Assembly (NCBI RefSeq): GCF_004361835.1
Contig: NZ_SNWD01000004.1
Coordinates: 218,788 to 282,787 of the forward strand
Length of the DNA stretch: 64,000 nucleotides
Source: Stakelama pacifica
GTDB taxonomy: Bacteria > Pseudomonadota > Alphaproteobacteria > Sphingomonadales > Sphingomonadaceae
Direction of reading: 5' to 3'
Shown: in pieces, positions 19,860 to 28,829 of the stretch
How positions within the stretch are numbered: position 1 is the first letter of the stretch
How the letters are laid out: each line of letters begins with the position of its first letter
Notes under the pieces: generated by a model
What the model was told of the DNA's origin: nothing
The model's database searches: none
The model's input: only the letters and a program-made list of their open reading frames with translations
Made by a program: the position numbers and the translations under genes

Positions 19860-20657
19860 TCAGGCCCCGGCGGCGGCCACCGCCGGCGCCTTATCCTCCA
19901 TGAGCGTATAAGCGCGCTCATACCATTTGCTGCCCGGATAATTGGCGCCGAGCACGGCTGCGGTCTTTTTCGCTTCTTCGGGCAGGCCCATCGCCAGATA
20001 GGTTTCGGTAAGCCGCATCAGCGCTTCGGGCACATGAGTCGTGGTCTGATATTTATCGATGACCAGCTGGAACCGCTCGGTCGCGGCGAGCCAGTTGCCG
20101 CGCTGTTCATAGAAACGGCCGACTTCCATTTCCTTGCCCGCGAGATGATCCTCGACCAGATCGAGTTTCAGCCGGGCATCGGCGGCATAGCGCGTCTGCG
20201 GATAACGACGGGCGAGTTCGCCCAGTGCCGCCTTTGCCTGTTCGGTGATCTTCTGATCGCGATCGACATCGGCGATCTGCTCATAATAGCTCAGACCCAC
20301 CAGATAATAGGCATAAGGCGCGCTGGGGCTGCCCGGATGTTCGGCGATGAAGCGCTGTGCCGACTGAATCGACTGGGTATAATCGCGGTTCATATAATAG
20401 CTGAACGCGCCCATCAGCTGCGCCCGGCGCGCCCAGACCGAAAAGGGATGCTGACGCTCCACCTCGTCGAACAGCTTCGCGGCGATTTCATACTGGCCGC
20501 GATCGAGCTTGTCCTTCGCCGCCGAATAGAGCGTGCCGACATCGCGCGCGACATAAGGCAGATCCTTGCTCGCCTTTGTCGAGGCGCAGCCGGCGGTGAC
20601 CATCAGGCCGGCCAGAGACAGGCCGGTGACGAAAGAGCGGTACAGAGTCATACGCAT
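19860..20657 (-). CDS. bamD: Outer membrane assembly lipoprotein BamD
   Basis: 265 residues. A lipoprotein signal ends in VTAGCAST, so the protein is anchored to the inner face of the outer membrane, where it works with BamA in beta-barrel insertion. TPR-like repeats follow: YSAAKDKLDRGQYEIAAKLF with DEVERQHPFSVWARRAQLM, then SPSAPYAYYLVGLSYYEQI, RYPQTRYAADARLKLDLV and EALMRLTETYLAMGLPEEA. Size and motif order are those of BamD/ComL. It precedes recN in a likely two-gene unit. Confidence 0.95.
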   Translation of the reverse strand: MRMTLYRSFVTGLSLAGLMVTAGCASTKASKDLPYVARDVGTLYSAAKDKLDRGQYEIAAKLFDEVERQHPFSVWARRAQLMGAFSYYMNRDYTQSIQSAQRFIAEHPGSPSAPYAYYLVGLSYYEQIADVDRDQKITEQAKAALGELARRYPQTRYAADARLKLDLVEDHLAGKEMEVGRFYEQRGNWLAATERFQLVIDKYQTTTHVPEALMRLTETYLAMGLPEEAKKTAAVLGANYPGSKWYERAYTLMEDKAPAVAAAGA

Positions 20658-20733
20658 GATGCGTCCTTAGCCGAGCAGCGCAGGGACGAACAACGCTTTT
20701 CGTACCGGGTCGAAAATATCCGCCCTGATGCGG

Positions 20734-20955
20734 TCAGAAGATACCGCCGCCCAGCACCAGCCGGATCGCCGAAACGACCAGCACGAAGATGTTGAGATTG
20801 CGCCCCGCCGTCCCCGCCGACATCGCGCCGATCGCAGCGCCCACCACCGCCATCGGAATCACCAGCCAGTTGAGCCAGCCGAGCAACGGGATAAGTGCGA
20901 CCAGCGCGAGAACGAGCGTCATCAGCCCGGAGAGCACGGAAATAAGGTTCAGCAT
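20734..20955 (-). CDS. Small two- or three-span membrane protein
   Basis: 73 residues, almost entirely hydrophobic: LISVLSGLMTLVLALVALIP, LNWLVIPMAVVGAAIGAMS, then NLNIFVLVVSAIRLVLGGGIF. The Gly/Ala-rich middle span resembles small inner-membrane proteins of unknown function often found in sphingomonads. It is 76 bp upstream of bamD on the same strand and divergent from crcB. No function can be given. Confidence 0.65.
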   Translation of the reverse strand: MLNLISVLSGLMTLVLALVALIPLLGWLNWLVIPMAVVGAAIGAMSAGTAGRNLNIFVLVVSAIRLVLGGGIF

Positions 20956-21068
20956 GGCGATAAAGTGGGGTCGCGGGCGTGTGTTGTCAACATAATACAG
21001 CGGCGCGTTCGGAGCGCGGATTACGTTCAGCGCTTTTCCTTATGCACGTTAAGCGCTAACGGCGGGGA

Positions 21069-21446
21069 ATGCCGCATCTACTTCTTGTCATGCTGGGCGG
21101 TGCCATCGGCGCTGCCGGGCGTCATCTTCTGGGCCGCGCCGCCCTTGCCCTGATGGGGCCGGGTTTTCCCTGGGGCACCATGGCCGCCAATATATTGGGC
21201 GGGCTGCTGATGGGTCTGCTGGTCGGAACGCTGTCGCGAATCTCTGCGCCGGGCGAGGGACTGCGCCTGTTTCTGGCGGTCGGCGTGCTGGGCGGGTTCA
21301 CCACCTTTTCCTCCTTCTCGCTCGACACCGTCAATATGATCGAGCGCGGCCAGATGCTGCCCGCGCTTGTTTATGTGCTGGTGTCGGTGACCGTTTCCAT
21401 CGCCGCCGTTGCAGGCGGCATGGCGATCGTTCGGAGCGTCGCATGA
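21069..21446 (+). CDS. crcB: Fluoride efflux channel CrcB/Fluc
   Basis: 125 residues with four predicted transmembrane segments. The family hallmarks are present: GGAIGAAGRHLLGR, TMAANILGGLLMGLL and GGFTTFSSFSLDTV, the latter holding the Phe/Ser residues that line the fluoride path. It is a dual-topology inner-membrane dimer in known members. I see no fluoride-riboswitch consensus in the 110 bp upstream. It heads an overlapping run of five genes and its stop overlaps the next start by 4 bp. Confidence 0.94.
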   Translation: MPHLLLVMLGGAIGAAGRHLLGRAALALMGPGFPWGTMAANILGGLLMGLLVGTLSRISAPGEGLRLFLAVGVLGGFTTFSSFSLDTVNMIERGQMLPALVYVLVSVTVSIAAVAGGMAIVRSVA

Positions 21447-22540
21447 GCGGCGTCGCATCCGATGAAGTGCGCCAGTTCACCGTTTCGGCGGAGGACGACG
21501 GCATCCGGCTCGACCGCTGGTTCAAACGGCATGTGCCTGACGCGAGCTTCAACATCGTGTCGCGCTGGTCGCGCACCGGGCAGTTGCGACTCGACGGCGC
21601 GCGGGCAAAACCGGGCGACCATGTGCAGGCGGGCCAGATCATCCGCGTGCCCCCCGCCGAAGCGCCCAGCGCTCCGCGCCCGCAGCGCCAGCGCAAAGCC
21701 CTGACGGCGGAACAGGAGGAGTTCGCCCGCTCGCTGGTCATTCACAAGGATGATTCGGCGCTGGTACTCAACAAGCCGCCGGGGCTTGCGACGCAGGGCG
21801 GCACCAAGACGACCGAGCATGTCGACGGGCTGCTCGATGCGCTCAGTTTCGAGCGCGAGGACCGGCCGAAGCTGGTCCACCGGCTCGACAAGGATACGTC
21901 CGGCGCGCTGCTGGTGGCACGCACGCCGCGCGCGGCGGGGCTGTTTTCGAAGAATTTCGCCGGGCGCACGGCCAAAAAGGTCTATTGGGCGCTGGTCGTC
22001 GGTGTTCCCGAAATTTCGGACGGGCTGATCGAACTGCCGCTCGCCAAGCAACCCGGCACCGGCGGCGAGAAAATGCATGTCGATGAGGAAAATGGCCAGC
22101 CCGCAAAGTCGCGCTATCGCGTGATCGAGCGTGCGGGCAATCGCGCTGCCTTTGTCGAGCTGCAACCAATGACCGGGCGCACGCACCAGCTGCGCGTGCA
22201 TCTGTCCGCGATCGGCCATCCGATCGTCGGCGACGGCAAATATGGCGGGCCGGAAGCGTTTCTGACCGGCGGGGTCAGCCGTAAGATGCACCTGCATGCC
22301 CGCCGCATCCGCGTCGATCATCCGGGCGGCGGCAAGCTCGACGTGACTGCCGAATTGCCGCAGCATTTCGCCGAATCGATGGAGATGCTGGGCTTCGACC
22401 CAGCAAAGGGCGACGCGCTGCCGATCAGCGATGCCCCCCCGCCGCCCACCCGCGAGGAAAAGAAGATCAAGGCACGCCGCCATGCCAAGACGATCCGCAA
22501 GGAGCGCCGCGGCGAACGGCGCAAACGGGGCGGCAATTGA
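21443..22540 (+). CDS. RluC/RluD family 23S rRNA pseudouridine synthase
   Basis: 365 residues. The N-terminal S4 RNA-binding domain includes GIRLDRWFKRHVPDASFNIV and a QLRLDGARAKPGDHV loop. The catalytic domain has LVHRLDKDTSGALLVARTPR with the catalytic Asp, AKKVYWALVVG, and MTGRTHQLRVHLSAIGHPIV. A Lys/Arg-rich C-terminal tail (KIKARRHAKTIRKERRGERR) may add RNA contacts. It is cytosolic; whether the target is RluC-type or RluD-type uridines is not settled by sequence. ATGA overlaps couple it to crcB, and TTGA couples it to the HAD gene. Confidence 0.93.
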   Translation: MSGVASDEVRQFTVSAEDDGIRLDRWFKRHVPDASFNIVSRWSRTGQLRLDGARAKPGDHVQAGQIIRVPPAEAPSAPRPQRQRKALTAEQEEFARSLVIHKDDSALVLNKPPGLATQGGTKTTEHVDGLLDALSFEREDRPKLVHRLDKDTSGALLVARTPRAAGLFSKNFAGRTAKKVYWALVVGVPEISDGLIELPLAKQPGTGGEKMHVDEENGQPAKSRYRVIERAGNRAAFVELQPMTGRTHQLRVHLSAIGHPIVGDGKYGGPEAFLTGGVSRKMHLHARRIRVDHPGGGKLDVTAELPQHFAESMEMLGFDPAKGDALPISDAPPPPTREEKKIKARRHAKTIRKERRGERRKRGGN

Positions 22541-23199
22541 CCAACCGGCTTGCGATTTTCGATTGCGACGGGACGCTGGCCGATAGTCAGGCCAATATCT
22601 GCCTTGCGATGGAGGAAGCGTTCAGCGGCGCGAAGCTTACCCCGCCCGAACGCTCGCTGATCCGGCGGATCGTCGGGCTGAATCTGGTCGAGGCCATGGC
22701 GCAGCTTCTGCCCGACGCGGATATGGCGATGCACCGGGTGCTGGCCGAATCGTACAAGGATTGTTTTCGCCGGATGCGCGTCGACGGCACGCTGCTCGCC
22801 GAACCGCTGTTCGACGGAATTGCAGAGACGCTGGGCGCGCTGGAGGATGCGGGCTGGGTGCTGGGCGTCGCGACCGGCAAGTCGGATCGCGGGCTGCACC
22901 TGCTGCTCGACCATCACGGCGTACGGCATCGCTTCGTGACGTTGCAGACCGCCGACCGGCATCCGTCCAAGCCGCACCCGTCGATGATCGAAGCGGCGAT
23001 CGCCGAGGCGGGTGCCTCGCCCGAAACCAGCGTCATGATCGGCGATACCAGTTTCGACATGGCGATGGGTGTCGCGGCGGGGGTGCATCCGATCGGCGTC
23101 GGCTGGGGCTATCATCCGCCAGAAGAACTGGTGGCCGCGGGCGCACGCACGGTGGCGAATGACACGCAGGCGATGCAGCACTATCTGGAGGCATTATGA
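22537..23199 (+). CDS. HAD family hydrolase, phosphoglycolate phosphatase-like
   Basis: 220 residues from a TTG start overlapping the preceding stop. HAD motifs are complete: FDCDGTLADSQ (nucleophile Asp), GVATGKSDRGL (motif II), HPSKPHPSMI (motif III Lys) and MIGDTSFDMAMG (motif IV), with an alpha-helical C1 cap after motif I. This places it in HAD subfamily IA near Gph-type phosphatases. The substrate is not known. The position within a run of overlapping genes suggests constitutive co-expression. Confidence 0.92.
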   Translation: MTNRLAIFDCDGTLADSQANICLAMEEAFSGAKLTPPERSLIRRIVGLNLVEAMAQLLPDADMAMHRVLAESYKDCFRRMRVDGTLLAEPLFDGIAETLGALEDAGWVLGVATGKSDRGLHLLLDHHGVRHRFVTLQTADRHPSKPHPSMIEAAIAEAGASPETSVMIGDTSFDMAMGVAAGVHPIGVGWGYHPPEELVAAGARTVANDTQAMQHYLEAL

Positions 23200-23417
23200 G
23201 CGATCCCGATTCCCGCGCGCGCAACCGCTATCTCGCGATGACCGGGGTTCGGATCGCCGGAGCGGCGGGTGCGGTCTTCGGGCTGGTGGTGCTGGCGCGC
23301 GGTCAGGATCTTACGACGCGCATTCTCGGCGCGGCGATCGTGCTGTCGGCGCTGTTCATGATTGCAACGGTACCGCGCGCAATGGCGCGGCAATGGCGGA
23401 CCCCGCCCGAATCGTGA
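23196..23417 (+). CDS. Small two-span membrane protein
   Basis: 73 residues: MSDPDSRARNRYLAMTGVRI leads into AGAAGAVFGLVVLARGQ and then ILGAAIVLSALFMIATVPRA, two hydrophobic segments with positive flanks. Its ATG overlaps the HAD gene stop by 4 bp and its stop overlaps the next gene's GTG start by 4 bp. It is a conserved-looking partner of the ATP12-type gene in sphingomonads, but I cannot name a function. Confidence 0.75.
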   Translation: MSDPDSRARNRYLAMTGVRIAGAAGAVFGLVVLARGQDLTTRILGAAIVLSALFMIATVPRAMARQWRTPPES

Positions 23418-24109
23418 AACGGTTCTGGAAAAGCGTGGAGGTCGTTGCCGAGGGCGAGCGCCATGGCATCGCGCTTGACGGGCGTCCGGTACGCACGCCC
23501 GGCCGCGTGCCGCTCGCGCTGCCGGGGCGAGCGCTGGCCGAGGGCATCGCTGAGGAATGGCGCGCGGTGGGCGAGACGATCGATCCTGCCGCCATGCCGC
23601 TCACCGGACTTGCCAATGCAGCGATCGATCGGGTGGGCGCGGACGCCGCCGGTTTTGCCGCGACGCTGGCGGCCTATGGCGAGAGCGACCTGCTTTGCTA
23701 TCGCGCCGACCATCCCGATGAACTGATCGCGCGGCAGGAAGCGGCATGGGAGCCGCATCTCAACTGGGCCGAGTCGCGCTATGATGTGCGCTTCGCGCGA
23801 ACCTCGGGGGTGATGCATGTCGCGCAGCCGGCCGAAACGCTGGCGCGCCTTTCCGACAGCGTGGGCAGCCGGTCAGCTTTCGAGCTGGCGGCGCTCTATC
23901 CGCTGGTGACGATTACCGGATCGCTGGTGCTCGCGCTGGCGCTCGTTGAGAGAGCGACCGATGCCGATCGGGCATGGGCGGCAGCCAATCTCGACGAGGA
24001 CTGGCAGGCCGAACAATGGGGTGAGGACGATCTCGCCGCGAAGGCGCGCGCGCACAAGCGCAAGAGCTATGACGCGGCGATCCGGTTTCTGGAATTGCTG
24101 CGGGGTTAG
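23414..24109 (+). CDS. ATP12-family F1-ATPase assembly chaperone
   Basis: 231 residues from GTG 23414, which overlaps the preceding stop (GTGA) like the other joints of this run; an in-frame ATG at 23393 would add seven residues. ATP12 family features: KRFWKSVEVV, VRTPGRVPLALPGRALAEGI, AEEWRAVGETIDPAAMPLTG, then LCYRADHPDELIARQEAAWE with HLNWAESRYDVRF. The mitochondrial protein binds the F1 alpha subunit; alphaproteobacterial members are presumed to do the same for AtpA. It closes the crcB-led run. Confidence 0.88.
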   Translation: MKRFWKSVEVVAEGERHGIALDGRPVRTPGRVPLALPGRALAEGIAEEWRAVGETIDPAAMPLTGLANAAIDRVGADAAGFAATLAAYGESDLLCYRADHPDELIARQEAAWEPHLNWAESRYDVRFARTSGVMHVAQPAETLARLSDSVGSRSAFELAALYPLVTITGSLVLALALVERATDADRAWAAANLDEDWQAEQWGEDDLAAKARAHKRKSYDAAIRFLELLRG

Positions 24110-24117
24110 ATGAAGCT

Positions 24118-24144
24118 CTGGATTCCCGCTTTCACGGGAACAGG
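24118..24144. repeat. Half unit of the glyS-type palindromic repeat
   Basis: CTGGATTCCCGCTTTCACGG+GAACAGG: one hairpin arm of the 4334-4414 family, in the convergent gap between the ATP12-type gene and gmk. Confidence 0.6.
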
Positions 24145-24161
24145 GCTCCGGACGCGTCGCA

Positions 24162-24812
24162 CTATTTCATCAATCCGCGCACAAAGCCGATCAGCCCGGT
24201 CTGGCGCGAGCGCTTCAGGCGCTCGGCGGCGAGAATCGTGCGCACCGATTCGAAACATTCCTCGACATCGTCATTGACCAGCACATAGTCATAGCTGTCC
24301 CAGTGACTTACCTCGCGCTCGGCGCGCGCCATACGGCGGTCGATGATATCCTGACTGTCGGTCGCGCGGCGTTCGAGCCGGTCGCGCAATTCCTCCATCG
24401 ACGGCGGCAGGATGAAGACGCGAACGACATCGCCGCCCGCAATCTGGAACAGCTGCTGCGCGCCCTGCCAGTCGATATCGAACAATACGTCCTGACCCGA
24501 TTCGAGCATGTCATAGACGGGCTTTTTGGGCGTACCGTAGCGGTGATCGAAGACATGCGCCCATTCGAGAAATTCATGGTCGCTGACCATCTGGCGGAAT
24601 TTGTCGAGATGGACGAAATGATAGTCCTTCCCGTCCGTCTCGCCCGGCCGGATCGGGCGAGTCGTGGCCGATACGGACATGCCGAGCTTCGGCTCCGCCG
24701 CCAGCAATTTGCGCGCAATCGTAGATTTGCCCGCGCCCGAAGGCGAGGACAGGACGAACAATACGCCGCGTCGTTTGAAACCATGCGGATCGGGGTCGCG
24801 CTCAAAAGCCAT
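24162..24812 (-). CDS. gmk: Guanylate kinase
   Basis: 216 residues. It phosphorylates GMP to GDP with ATP in the cytosol. Visible parts: VLSSPSGAGKST P-loop (residues 21-31), SVSATTRPIRPGETDGKDYHF with GMP-binding residues, FLEWAHVFDHRYGTPK, VLFDIDWQGAQQL and RLERRATDSQDIIDRRMARA lid. Length and order are typical. It is preceded by a small membrane-protein gene on the same strand. Confidence 0.97.
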   Translation of the reverse strand: MAFERDPDPHGFKRRGVLFVLSSPSGAGKSTIARKLLAAEPKLGMSVSATTRPIRPGETDGKDYHFVHLDKFRQMVSDHEFLEWAHVFDHRYGTPKKPVYDMLESGQDVLFDIDWQGAQQLFQIAGGDVVRVFILPPSMEELRDRLERRATDSQDIIDRRMARAEREVSHWDSYDYVLVNDDVEECFESVRTILAAERLKRSRQTGLIGFVRGLMK

Positions 24813-24851
24813 GGCCGCTAGTGGCGGAGCGAGCGCCCCTCCGTCAAGCGG

Positions 24852-25070
24852 TCACGCGTCGGCTTCGTCTCCGCCGAACAATTGATCGACGCCTTCTGAA
24901 ATTCCGCGAAGCACCATCCAGCCGACTGCATAGGTGACAGCAACCGGTACCGCGACCTTCAGGACATTGGCAGTGATCGCACCGATGATCGCGCCGTCCG
25001 CTGCGCTGTCCTCACCGCTCATCGAATCGATTGCGCCGCCGATCAATGCGCCGATGGTGGTTGCACCCAT
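24852..25070 (-). CDS. Small Gly/Ala-rich membrane protein
   Basis: 72 residues: MGATTIGALIGGAIDSMSGE, an Ala/Ile-rich GAIIGAITANVLKVAVPVAV span, YAVGWMVLRGISEG, and an acidic tail. One or two membrane segments are likely. ATG 25070 is preceded by GAGAAACGAGC. I recognise no family. It is 39 bp upstream of gmk on the same strand. The gap to fumC (25071-25273) holds a family D repeat. Confidence 0.6.
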   Translation of the reverse strand: MGATTIGALIGGAIDSMSGEDSAADGAIIGAITANVLKVAVPVAVTYAVGWMVLRGISEGVDQLFGGDEADA

Positions 25071-25168
25071 GCTCGTTTCTCCGAAAATCGCCCGGAACGG
25101 GCTTTGGGAGGGTAACCCGCGATGGCGGTTGCGGGTTCCGCGAAGAGGCGTGGCGAAGGCAGAAGACC

Positions 25169-25247
25169 GGTCCTTCGACAAGCTCAGGACAAACGTAGTG
25201 AGGGGGGAGCGACCCGCGACCCGTTCGCGCTGCGCCTGTCGAAGCGT
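25169..25247. repeat. Dispersed repeat, family D
   Basis: GTCCTTCGACAAGCTCAGGA+CAAACGTAGTG with an inverted GCGCCTGTCGAAGC at the right end. Same motif as 13920-13988 and 33650-33678. Confidence 0.75.
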
Positions 25248-25273
25248 CGCTCTTTTTCTTCGTCCCGAAGCGG

Positions 25274-26665
25274 TTACCGACCGACCATTGTTTCAGGGCG
25301 AACCACCCGGTCGAACGTATCCGAATCGACCAGCCCCAGATCAAGCCCGGCCTCTTTCAGCGTCATGTCATGCTGATGCGCGTGCTTGGCGATCTTTGCC
25401 GCATTGTCATAGCCGATTTCGGGAGCGAGCGCGGTGACCAGCATCAGCGAACGGTCGCGCAGCTCGGCAATTCGCTTCTCATTCGCCTCCATCCCCTCGA
25501 CACAGCGTTCGGCGAAGCTGTCCATCGCGACGCTCAGCAGGTCGATCGAGCGCAGCACCGCCGCCCCGATCATCGGTTTGAACACATTCAGCTCCAGATG
25601 CCCCTGCAGCCCGCCGACGGTCACTGCCTGATGATTGCCGATCACCTGCGCCGCAACCATGGTCAGCATCTCGCACTGGGTCGGGTTGACCTTACCCGGC
25701 ATGATCGAACTGCCCGGTTCATTGGCGGGAAGGTCAAGCTCGCCCAGACCGCAGCGCGGCCCCGATCCCAGCAGGCGAATGTCATTGCCGATCTTCGACA
25801 GCGCGACGGCAAGGCTGTTCAGCCGCCCGGAAAAATCGACCAGCGTGTCGTTCGATGCCAGCGCCTCGAACTTGTTCGGCGCGCTTTCGAAGGCGAAGCC
25901 GGTAATATCGCTTACCTCTTTCGCGAACGCCTCGCCAAAGCCGTCCGGTGCATTCAGCCCGGTGCCGACCGCAGTGCCGCCCTGCGCCAGCCGGACAAGC
26001 GCATGCGCGACGAACGGATCGATCCGCAGCTTTGCGAGATGCAGTTGCTCCGTATAGCCCGAAAATTCCTGCCCCAGCGTCAGCGGGGTCGCGTCCTGAA
26101 GATGGGTGCGCCCGATCTTGACGATATGGTCCCAGTCGCGCGCCTTTTGCTCCAGCGCATCTTTCAGCCGGTCGAGCGCGGGGAAGAGCTTGTCGCGCGC
26201 GGCAAGCACCGCGGCGATGTGCAGCGCGGTCGGAAAGGTGTCGTTCGAGCTTTGCGATTTGTTGACATGATCGTTGGGATGTACCGGCGATTTGCCGCCG
26301 CGCTTGCCCGTAAGCGCCTCGTTCGCGCGGCCGGCGATCACTTCATTGGCGTTCATGTTCGACTGGGTGCCCGACCCGGTTTGCCAGATGACCAGCGGAA
26401 ACTGATCGTCGAGCGCACCGCTCGCCACCTCTCCGGCTGCCTTTTCGATCGCGTCGGCAAGGTCGCCGTCAAGGCCATGGCTGCGATTCACTCGCGCCGC
26501 CGCCTGCTTGACGACCCCGAGCGCGTGGACGATTTCCACCGGCATCCGCTCGCGCGCGCCGAACGGGAAATTCTCGATGCTGCGCTGGGTCTGCGCACCC
26601 CAATAAGCGTCTGCGGGAACCTCGATCTCGCCGATCGAATCGCTTTCGGTACGGGTGTTCGTCAT
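25274..26665 (-). CDS. fumC: Fumarate hydratase, class II
   Basis: 463 residues, the homotetrameric oxygen-stable TCA enzyme converting fumarate and malate. Hallmarks of the fumarase/aspartase family: [70 protein letters not shown], and the signature [18 protein letters not shown] 26665 ([12 protein letters not shown]) is chosen; the earlier in-frame Met at 26716 lacks family support. It lies downstream of sspB, separated by a hairpin terminator. Confidence 0.97.
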   Translation of the reverse strand: MTNTRTESDSIGEIEVPADAYWGAQTQRSIENFPFGARERMPVEIVHALGVVKQAAARVNRSHGLDGDLADAIEKAAGEVASGALDDQFPLVIWQTGSGTQSNMNANEVIAGRANEALTGKRGGKSPVHPNDHVNKSQSSNDTFPTALHIAAVLAARDKLFPALDRLKDALEQKARDWDHIVKIGRTHLQDATPLTLGQEFSGYTEQLHLAKLRIDPFVAHALVRLAQGGTAVGTGLNAPDGFGEAFAKEVSDITGFAFESAPNKFEALASNDTLVDFSGRLNSLAVALSKIGNDIRLLGSGPRCGLGELDLPANEPGSSIMPGKVNPTQCEMLTMVAAQVIGNHQAVTVGGLQGHLELNVFKPMIGAAVLRSIDLLSVAMDSFAERCVEGMEANEKRIAELRDRSLMLVTALAPEIGYDNAAKIAKHAHQHDMTLKEAGLDLGLVDSDTFDRVVRPETMVGR

Positions 26666-26743
26666 GCGCTGCCTCTCCTTCCCGGCTTCAATCCCCGGGA
26701 AGTCGGGATGTTTCACCGGCAGCGCAAGAGGTGCAGGAAAGAA

Positions 26744-26765
26744 GGATCGGGCACGCGCCCGATCC
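26744..26765 (-). terminator. Hairpin terminator after sspB
   Basis: GGATCGGGC-ACGC-GCCCGATCC is a 9-bp perfect stem starting 6 bp past the sspB stop; on the minus strand a T-rich TTCTTTCC follows. Confidence 0.65.
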
Positions 26766-26770
26766 CGCTT

Positions 26771-27256
26771 TTATTTCTTCCGCTTGAAATCCACCGCAAC
26801 GACGTTCGACCCGTCCTCGGCACCCGGCAGCGACTTGTCGCCATCATTTTCGCCGTGATCGGTGGGTTCGGGCGTTTCGGGACCTTCCGTGGCCTGAAAG
26901 CGCAGTTCGAAATTCACCGCAGGGTCGTGGAAACCGGTGATCGCGGAGAAGGGTATCACCAGCATCGACGGAATCTGATTGAAGCTCAGTCCAACCGAAA
27001 ACCGTTCCGAATCGACCGTCAGATCCCAGTACCGATGCTGCATCACGATCGTCATTTCGTCGGGAAAGCGTTCGATCAGCCGGTCGGGAATATCGACGCC
27101 CGGCGCCTGTGTCTTGAACGTGATATAGAAATGGTGCTGGCCGGGAAGCGCCCCGCTTTCCTGCACCTGCCCCAAAACCCGGCCCACAACGGCGCGCAGG
27201 GCCTCCTGCACGATATCGTCATAGGGAATCAAACTATCTGGCACGCTTTCGGTCAT
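26771..27256 (-). CDS. sspB: SspB-type ClpXP adaptor
   Basis: 161 residues. SspB delivers ssrA-tagged and other substrates to ClpXP. The globular domain has SLIPYDDIVQEALRAVVGRV, HHFYITFKTQAPGV, IVMQHRYWDLTV and FSVGLSFNQIPSMLVIPFSA. An acidic, flexible linker leads to the C-terminal NVVAVDFKRKK, which fits the ClpX-binding XB peptide of SspB. ATG 27256 is preferred (family start MTESVPDSLIPYDD); a strong AAAGGAGG lies 15 bp upstream, slightly far. The gene is divergent from hisB. Confidence 0.93.
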   Translation of the reverse strand: MTESVPDSLIPYDDIVQEALRAVVGRVLGQVQESGALPGQHHFYITFKTQAPGVDIPDRLIERFPDEMTIVMQHRYWDLTVDSERFSVGLSFNQIPSMLVIPFSAITGFHDPAVNFELRFQATEGPETPEPTDHGENDGDKSLPGAEDGSNVVAVDFKRKK

Positions 27257-27329
27257 GAATGCGGTGACTAACCTCCTTTGGGCCATGGTCAAGATTGCAT
27301 GACGCGTTCGCTACGCTATGTGGACGTTC

Positions 27330-27923
27330 ATGCGCACCGCAAGCATCACGCGAAAGACCGCCGAAACGGCGATCGAAGTCACCGTCAATCTGGACGGTAC
27401 GGGAAATTATTCGGTTTCGACCGGAATCGGCTTTCTCGATCATATGCTCGAACAATTATCGCGGCATTCGCTGATCGACCTTGCCTGCACGGTCGATGGC
27501 GACCTGCATATCGACCAGCATCATACGGTCGAGGATTGCGGCATCGCGATCGGTGAAGCCGTGGCGAAGGCGCTGGGCGACAAGCGTGGCATCCGCCGCT
27601 ATGGCGACGCCCTGTCCCCCATGGACGAAACGCTGACCCGCGTTGCCCTCGACATTTCGGGGCGGCCCTGGCTGGTGTTCAACACGCGCTTCACCCAGGT
27701 GAAGCTGGGCGAGATGGACACCGAATTGTTCGAACACTGGTTCCACAGCTTCGCGCAGAATGCAGGGATCACCCTGCACATCGAAACGCTGTACGGTGCC
27801 AACAATCACCATATCGCCGAAAGCGTGTTCAAGGGATTGGCCCGCGCGCTGCGCATCGCGACCGAGATCGACCCGCGCAAGGCAGATGCAATTCCGTCGA
27901 CCAAGGGGACATTGGGTGGCTGA
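27330..27923 (+). CDS. hisB: Imidazoleglycerol-phosphate dehydratase
   Basis: 197 residues, the monofunctional form. It makes imidazole acetol phosphate in histidine synthesis. The two half-repeats each show the Mn-binding His clusters: [13 protein letters not shown] and [18 protein letters not shown], then [13 protein letters not shown] and [23 protein letters not shown] 27330 ([13 protein letters not shown]) is preferred over an ATG 12 bp earlier. It begins the his gene run and is divergent from sspB. Confidence 0.97.
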   Translation: MRTASITRKTAETAIEVTVNLDGTGNYSVSTGIGFLDHMLEQLSRHSLIDLACTVDGDLHIDQHHTVEDCGIAIGEAVAKALGDKRGIRRYGDALSPMDETLTRVALDISGRPWLVFNTRFTQVKLGEMDTELFEHWFHSFAQNAGITLHIETLYGANNHHIAESVFKGLARALRIATEIDPRKADAIPSTKGTLGG

Positions 27924-28230
27924 TTCCTATCGTTCGTCGGGCGCGCTGTCGCTGATCCTGCTGACCTATGTCCGTCCGCTGGAAGACGTGGATGCGCAGA
28001 TGAAGGCGCATGTCGAATTTCTTGAGCGCAACATGGCCGAGGGTGCGTTTCTCATCGCCGGACGGCGCGATCCGCGTACCGGCGGCGTAATCGTGGCGCG
28101 TGGCGATGCCAAAACGGTTGAGGCGCTGGCCGGGCAGGACCCGTTCGTCACCAGCGGCGTTGCCGAATTCGAAGTGGTCGCTTTCAATATGAGCTTTGCC
28201 CAGCCGGAAATTGCGGGCCTGCTGGCGTGA
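27916..28230 (+). CDS. YciI-like protein within the his run
   Basis: 104 residues from GTG 27916, overlapping hisB by 8 bp. The YciI ferredoxin-like fold is suggested by [60 protein letters not shown] and [17 protein letters not shown]. Members are often small dimers of unknown role, some with dehydrochlorinase- or isomerase-like uses. The gene is wedged between hisB and hisH with overlaps on both sides (GTGA with hisH), so it is translated with them. A role in histidine synthesis is not established. Confidence 0.85.
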   Translation: MADSYRSSGALSLILLTYVRPLEDVDAQMKAHVEFLERNMAEGAFLIAGRRDPRTGGVIVARGDAKTVEALAGQDPFVTSGVAEFEVVAFNMSFAQPEIAGLLA

Positions 28231-28829
28231 CCATAGCGCTGATCGATTATGGCGCGGGCAATCTTCATTCGGTGCACAATGCGCTAAAAGCCGCCGGTGC
28301 GCGCGATATCGCGGTCACCGACGATCCCGAAACGGTGCGCGGTGCGGATCGGGTAGTGCTGCCCGGCGTCGGCGCTTTCGGTGCCTGTGCGAAGGGACTT
28401 CGCGCGGTGCCCGGCATGGTAGCGGCGATGGAGGAACGCGTACTTGAAGGCGGCGCGCCCTTCCTTGGCGTGTGCGTCGGCATGCAGTTGATGGCCGAAA
28501 CGGGCGAGGAATTCGGCGAACATGCCGGGCTTGGCTGGATTGCGGGCACGGTCGCGGCGATCCCCCCTGCCCCCGGTCTGCGCGTGCCGCATATGGGCTG
28601 GAACGATGTCATCCCGTCCCGGCCCCATCCGCTGATCGAAGCGGGGGAAGCGTATTTCCTGCATAGCTTCGCCTTTTCGGGCGCGCATGTCATCGCGATC
28701 AGCGACCATGGCGGCCCGGTAACCGCCGCGATCGGCCGCGACAATATGGTCGGCGTGCAGTTTCACCCCGAAAAGAGCCAGCGCTACGGCATCGCATTGC
28801 TCGAAAGGTTTCTCGAATGGCGTCCCTGA
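28227..28829 (+). CDS. hisH: Imidazole glycerol phosphate synthase, glutaminase subunit
   Basis: 200 residues from a GTG start. HisH hydrolyses glutamine and feeds ammonia to HisF. Class I glutaminase triad: Cys in FLGVCVGMQLM, and His/Glu in QFHPEKSQ. Also IDYGAGNLHSVHNAL, LPGVGAFGAC and VPHMGWNDV. Its 3' end overlaps hisA by 13 bp, and its start overlaps the YciI-like gene by 4 bp. Confidence 0.97.
   Translation: MTIALIDYGAGNLHSVHNALKAAGARDIAVTDDPETVRGADRVVLPGVGAFGACAKGLRAVPGMVAAMEERVLEGGAPFLGVCVGMQLMAETGEEFGEHAGLGWIAGTVAAIPPAPGLRVPHMGWNDVIPSRPHPLIEAGEAYFLHSFAFSGAHVIAISDHGGPVTAAIGRDNMVGVQFHPEKSQRYGIALLERFLEWRP

Noticed and set aside
20956..21068. Possible fluoride riboswitch before crcB
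   Set aside because: I looked for the GGNGATGG-type core and pseudoknot partners and did not find them.
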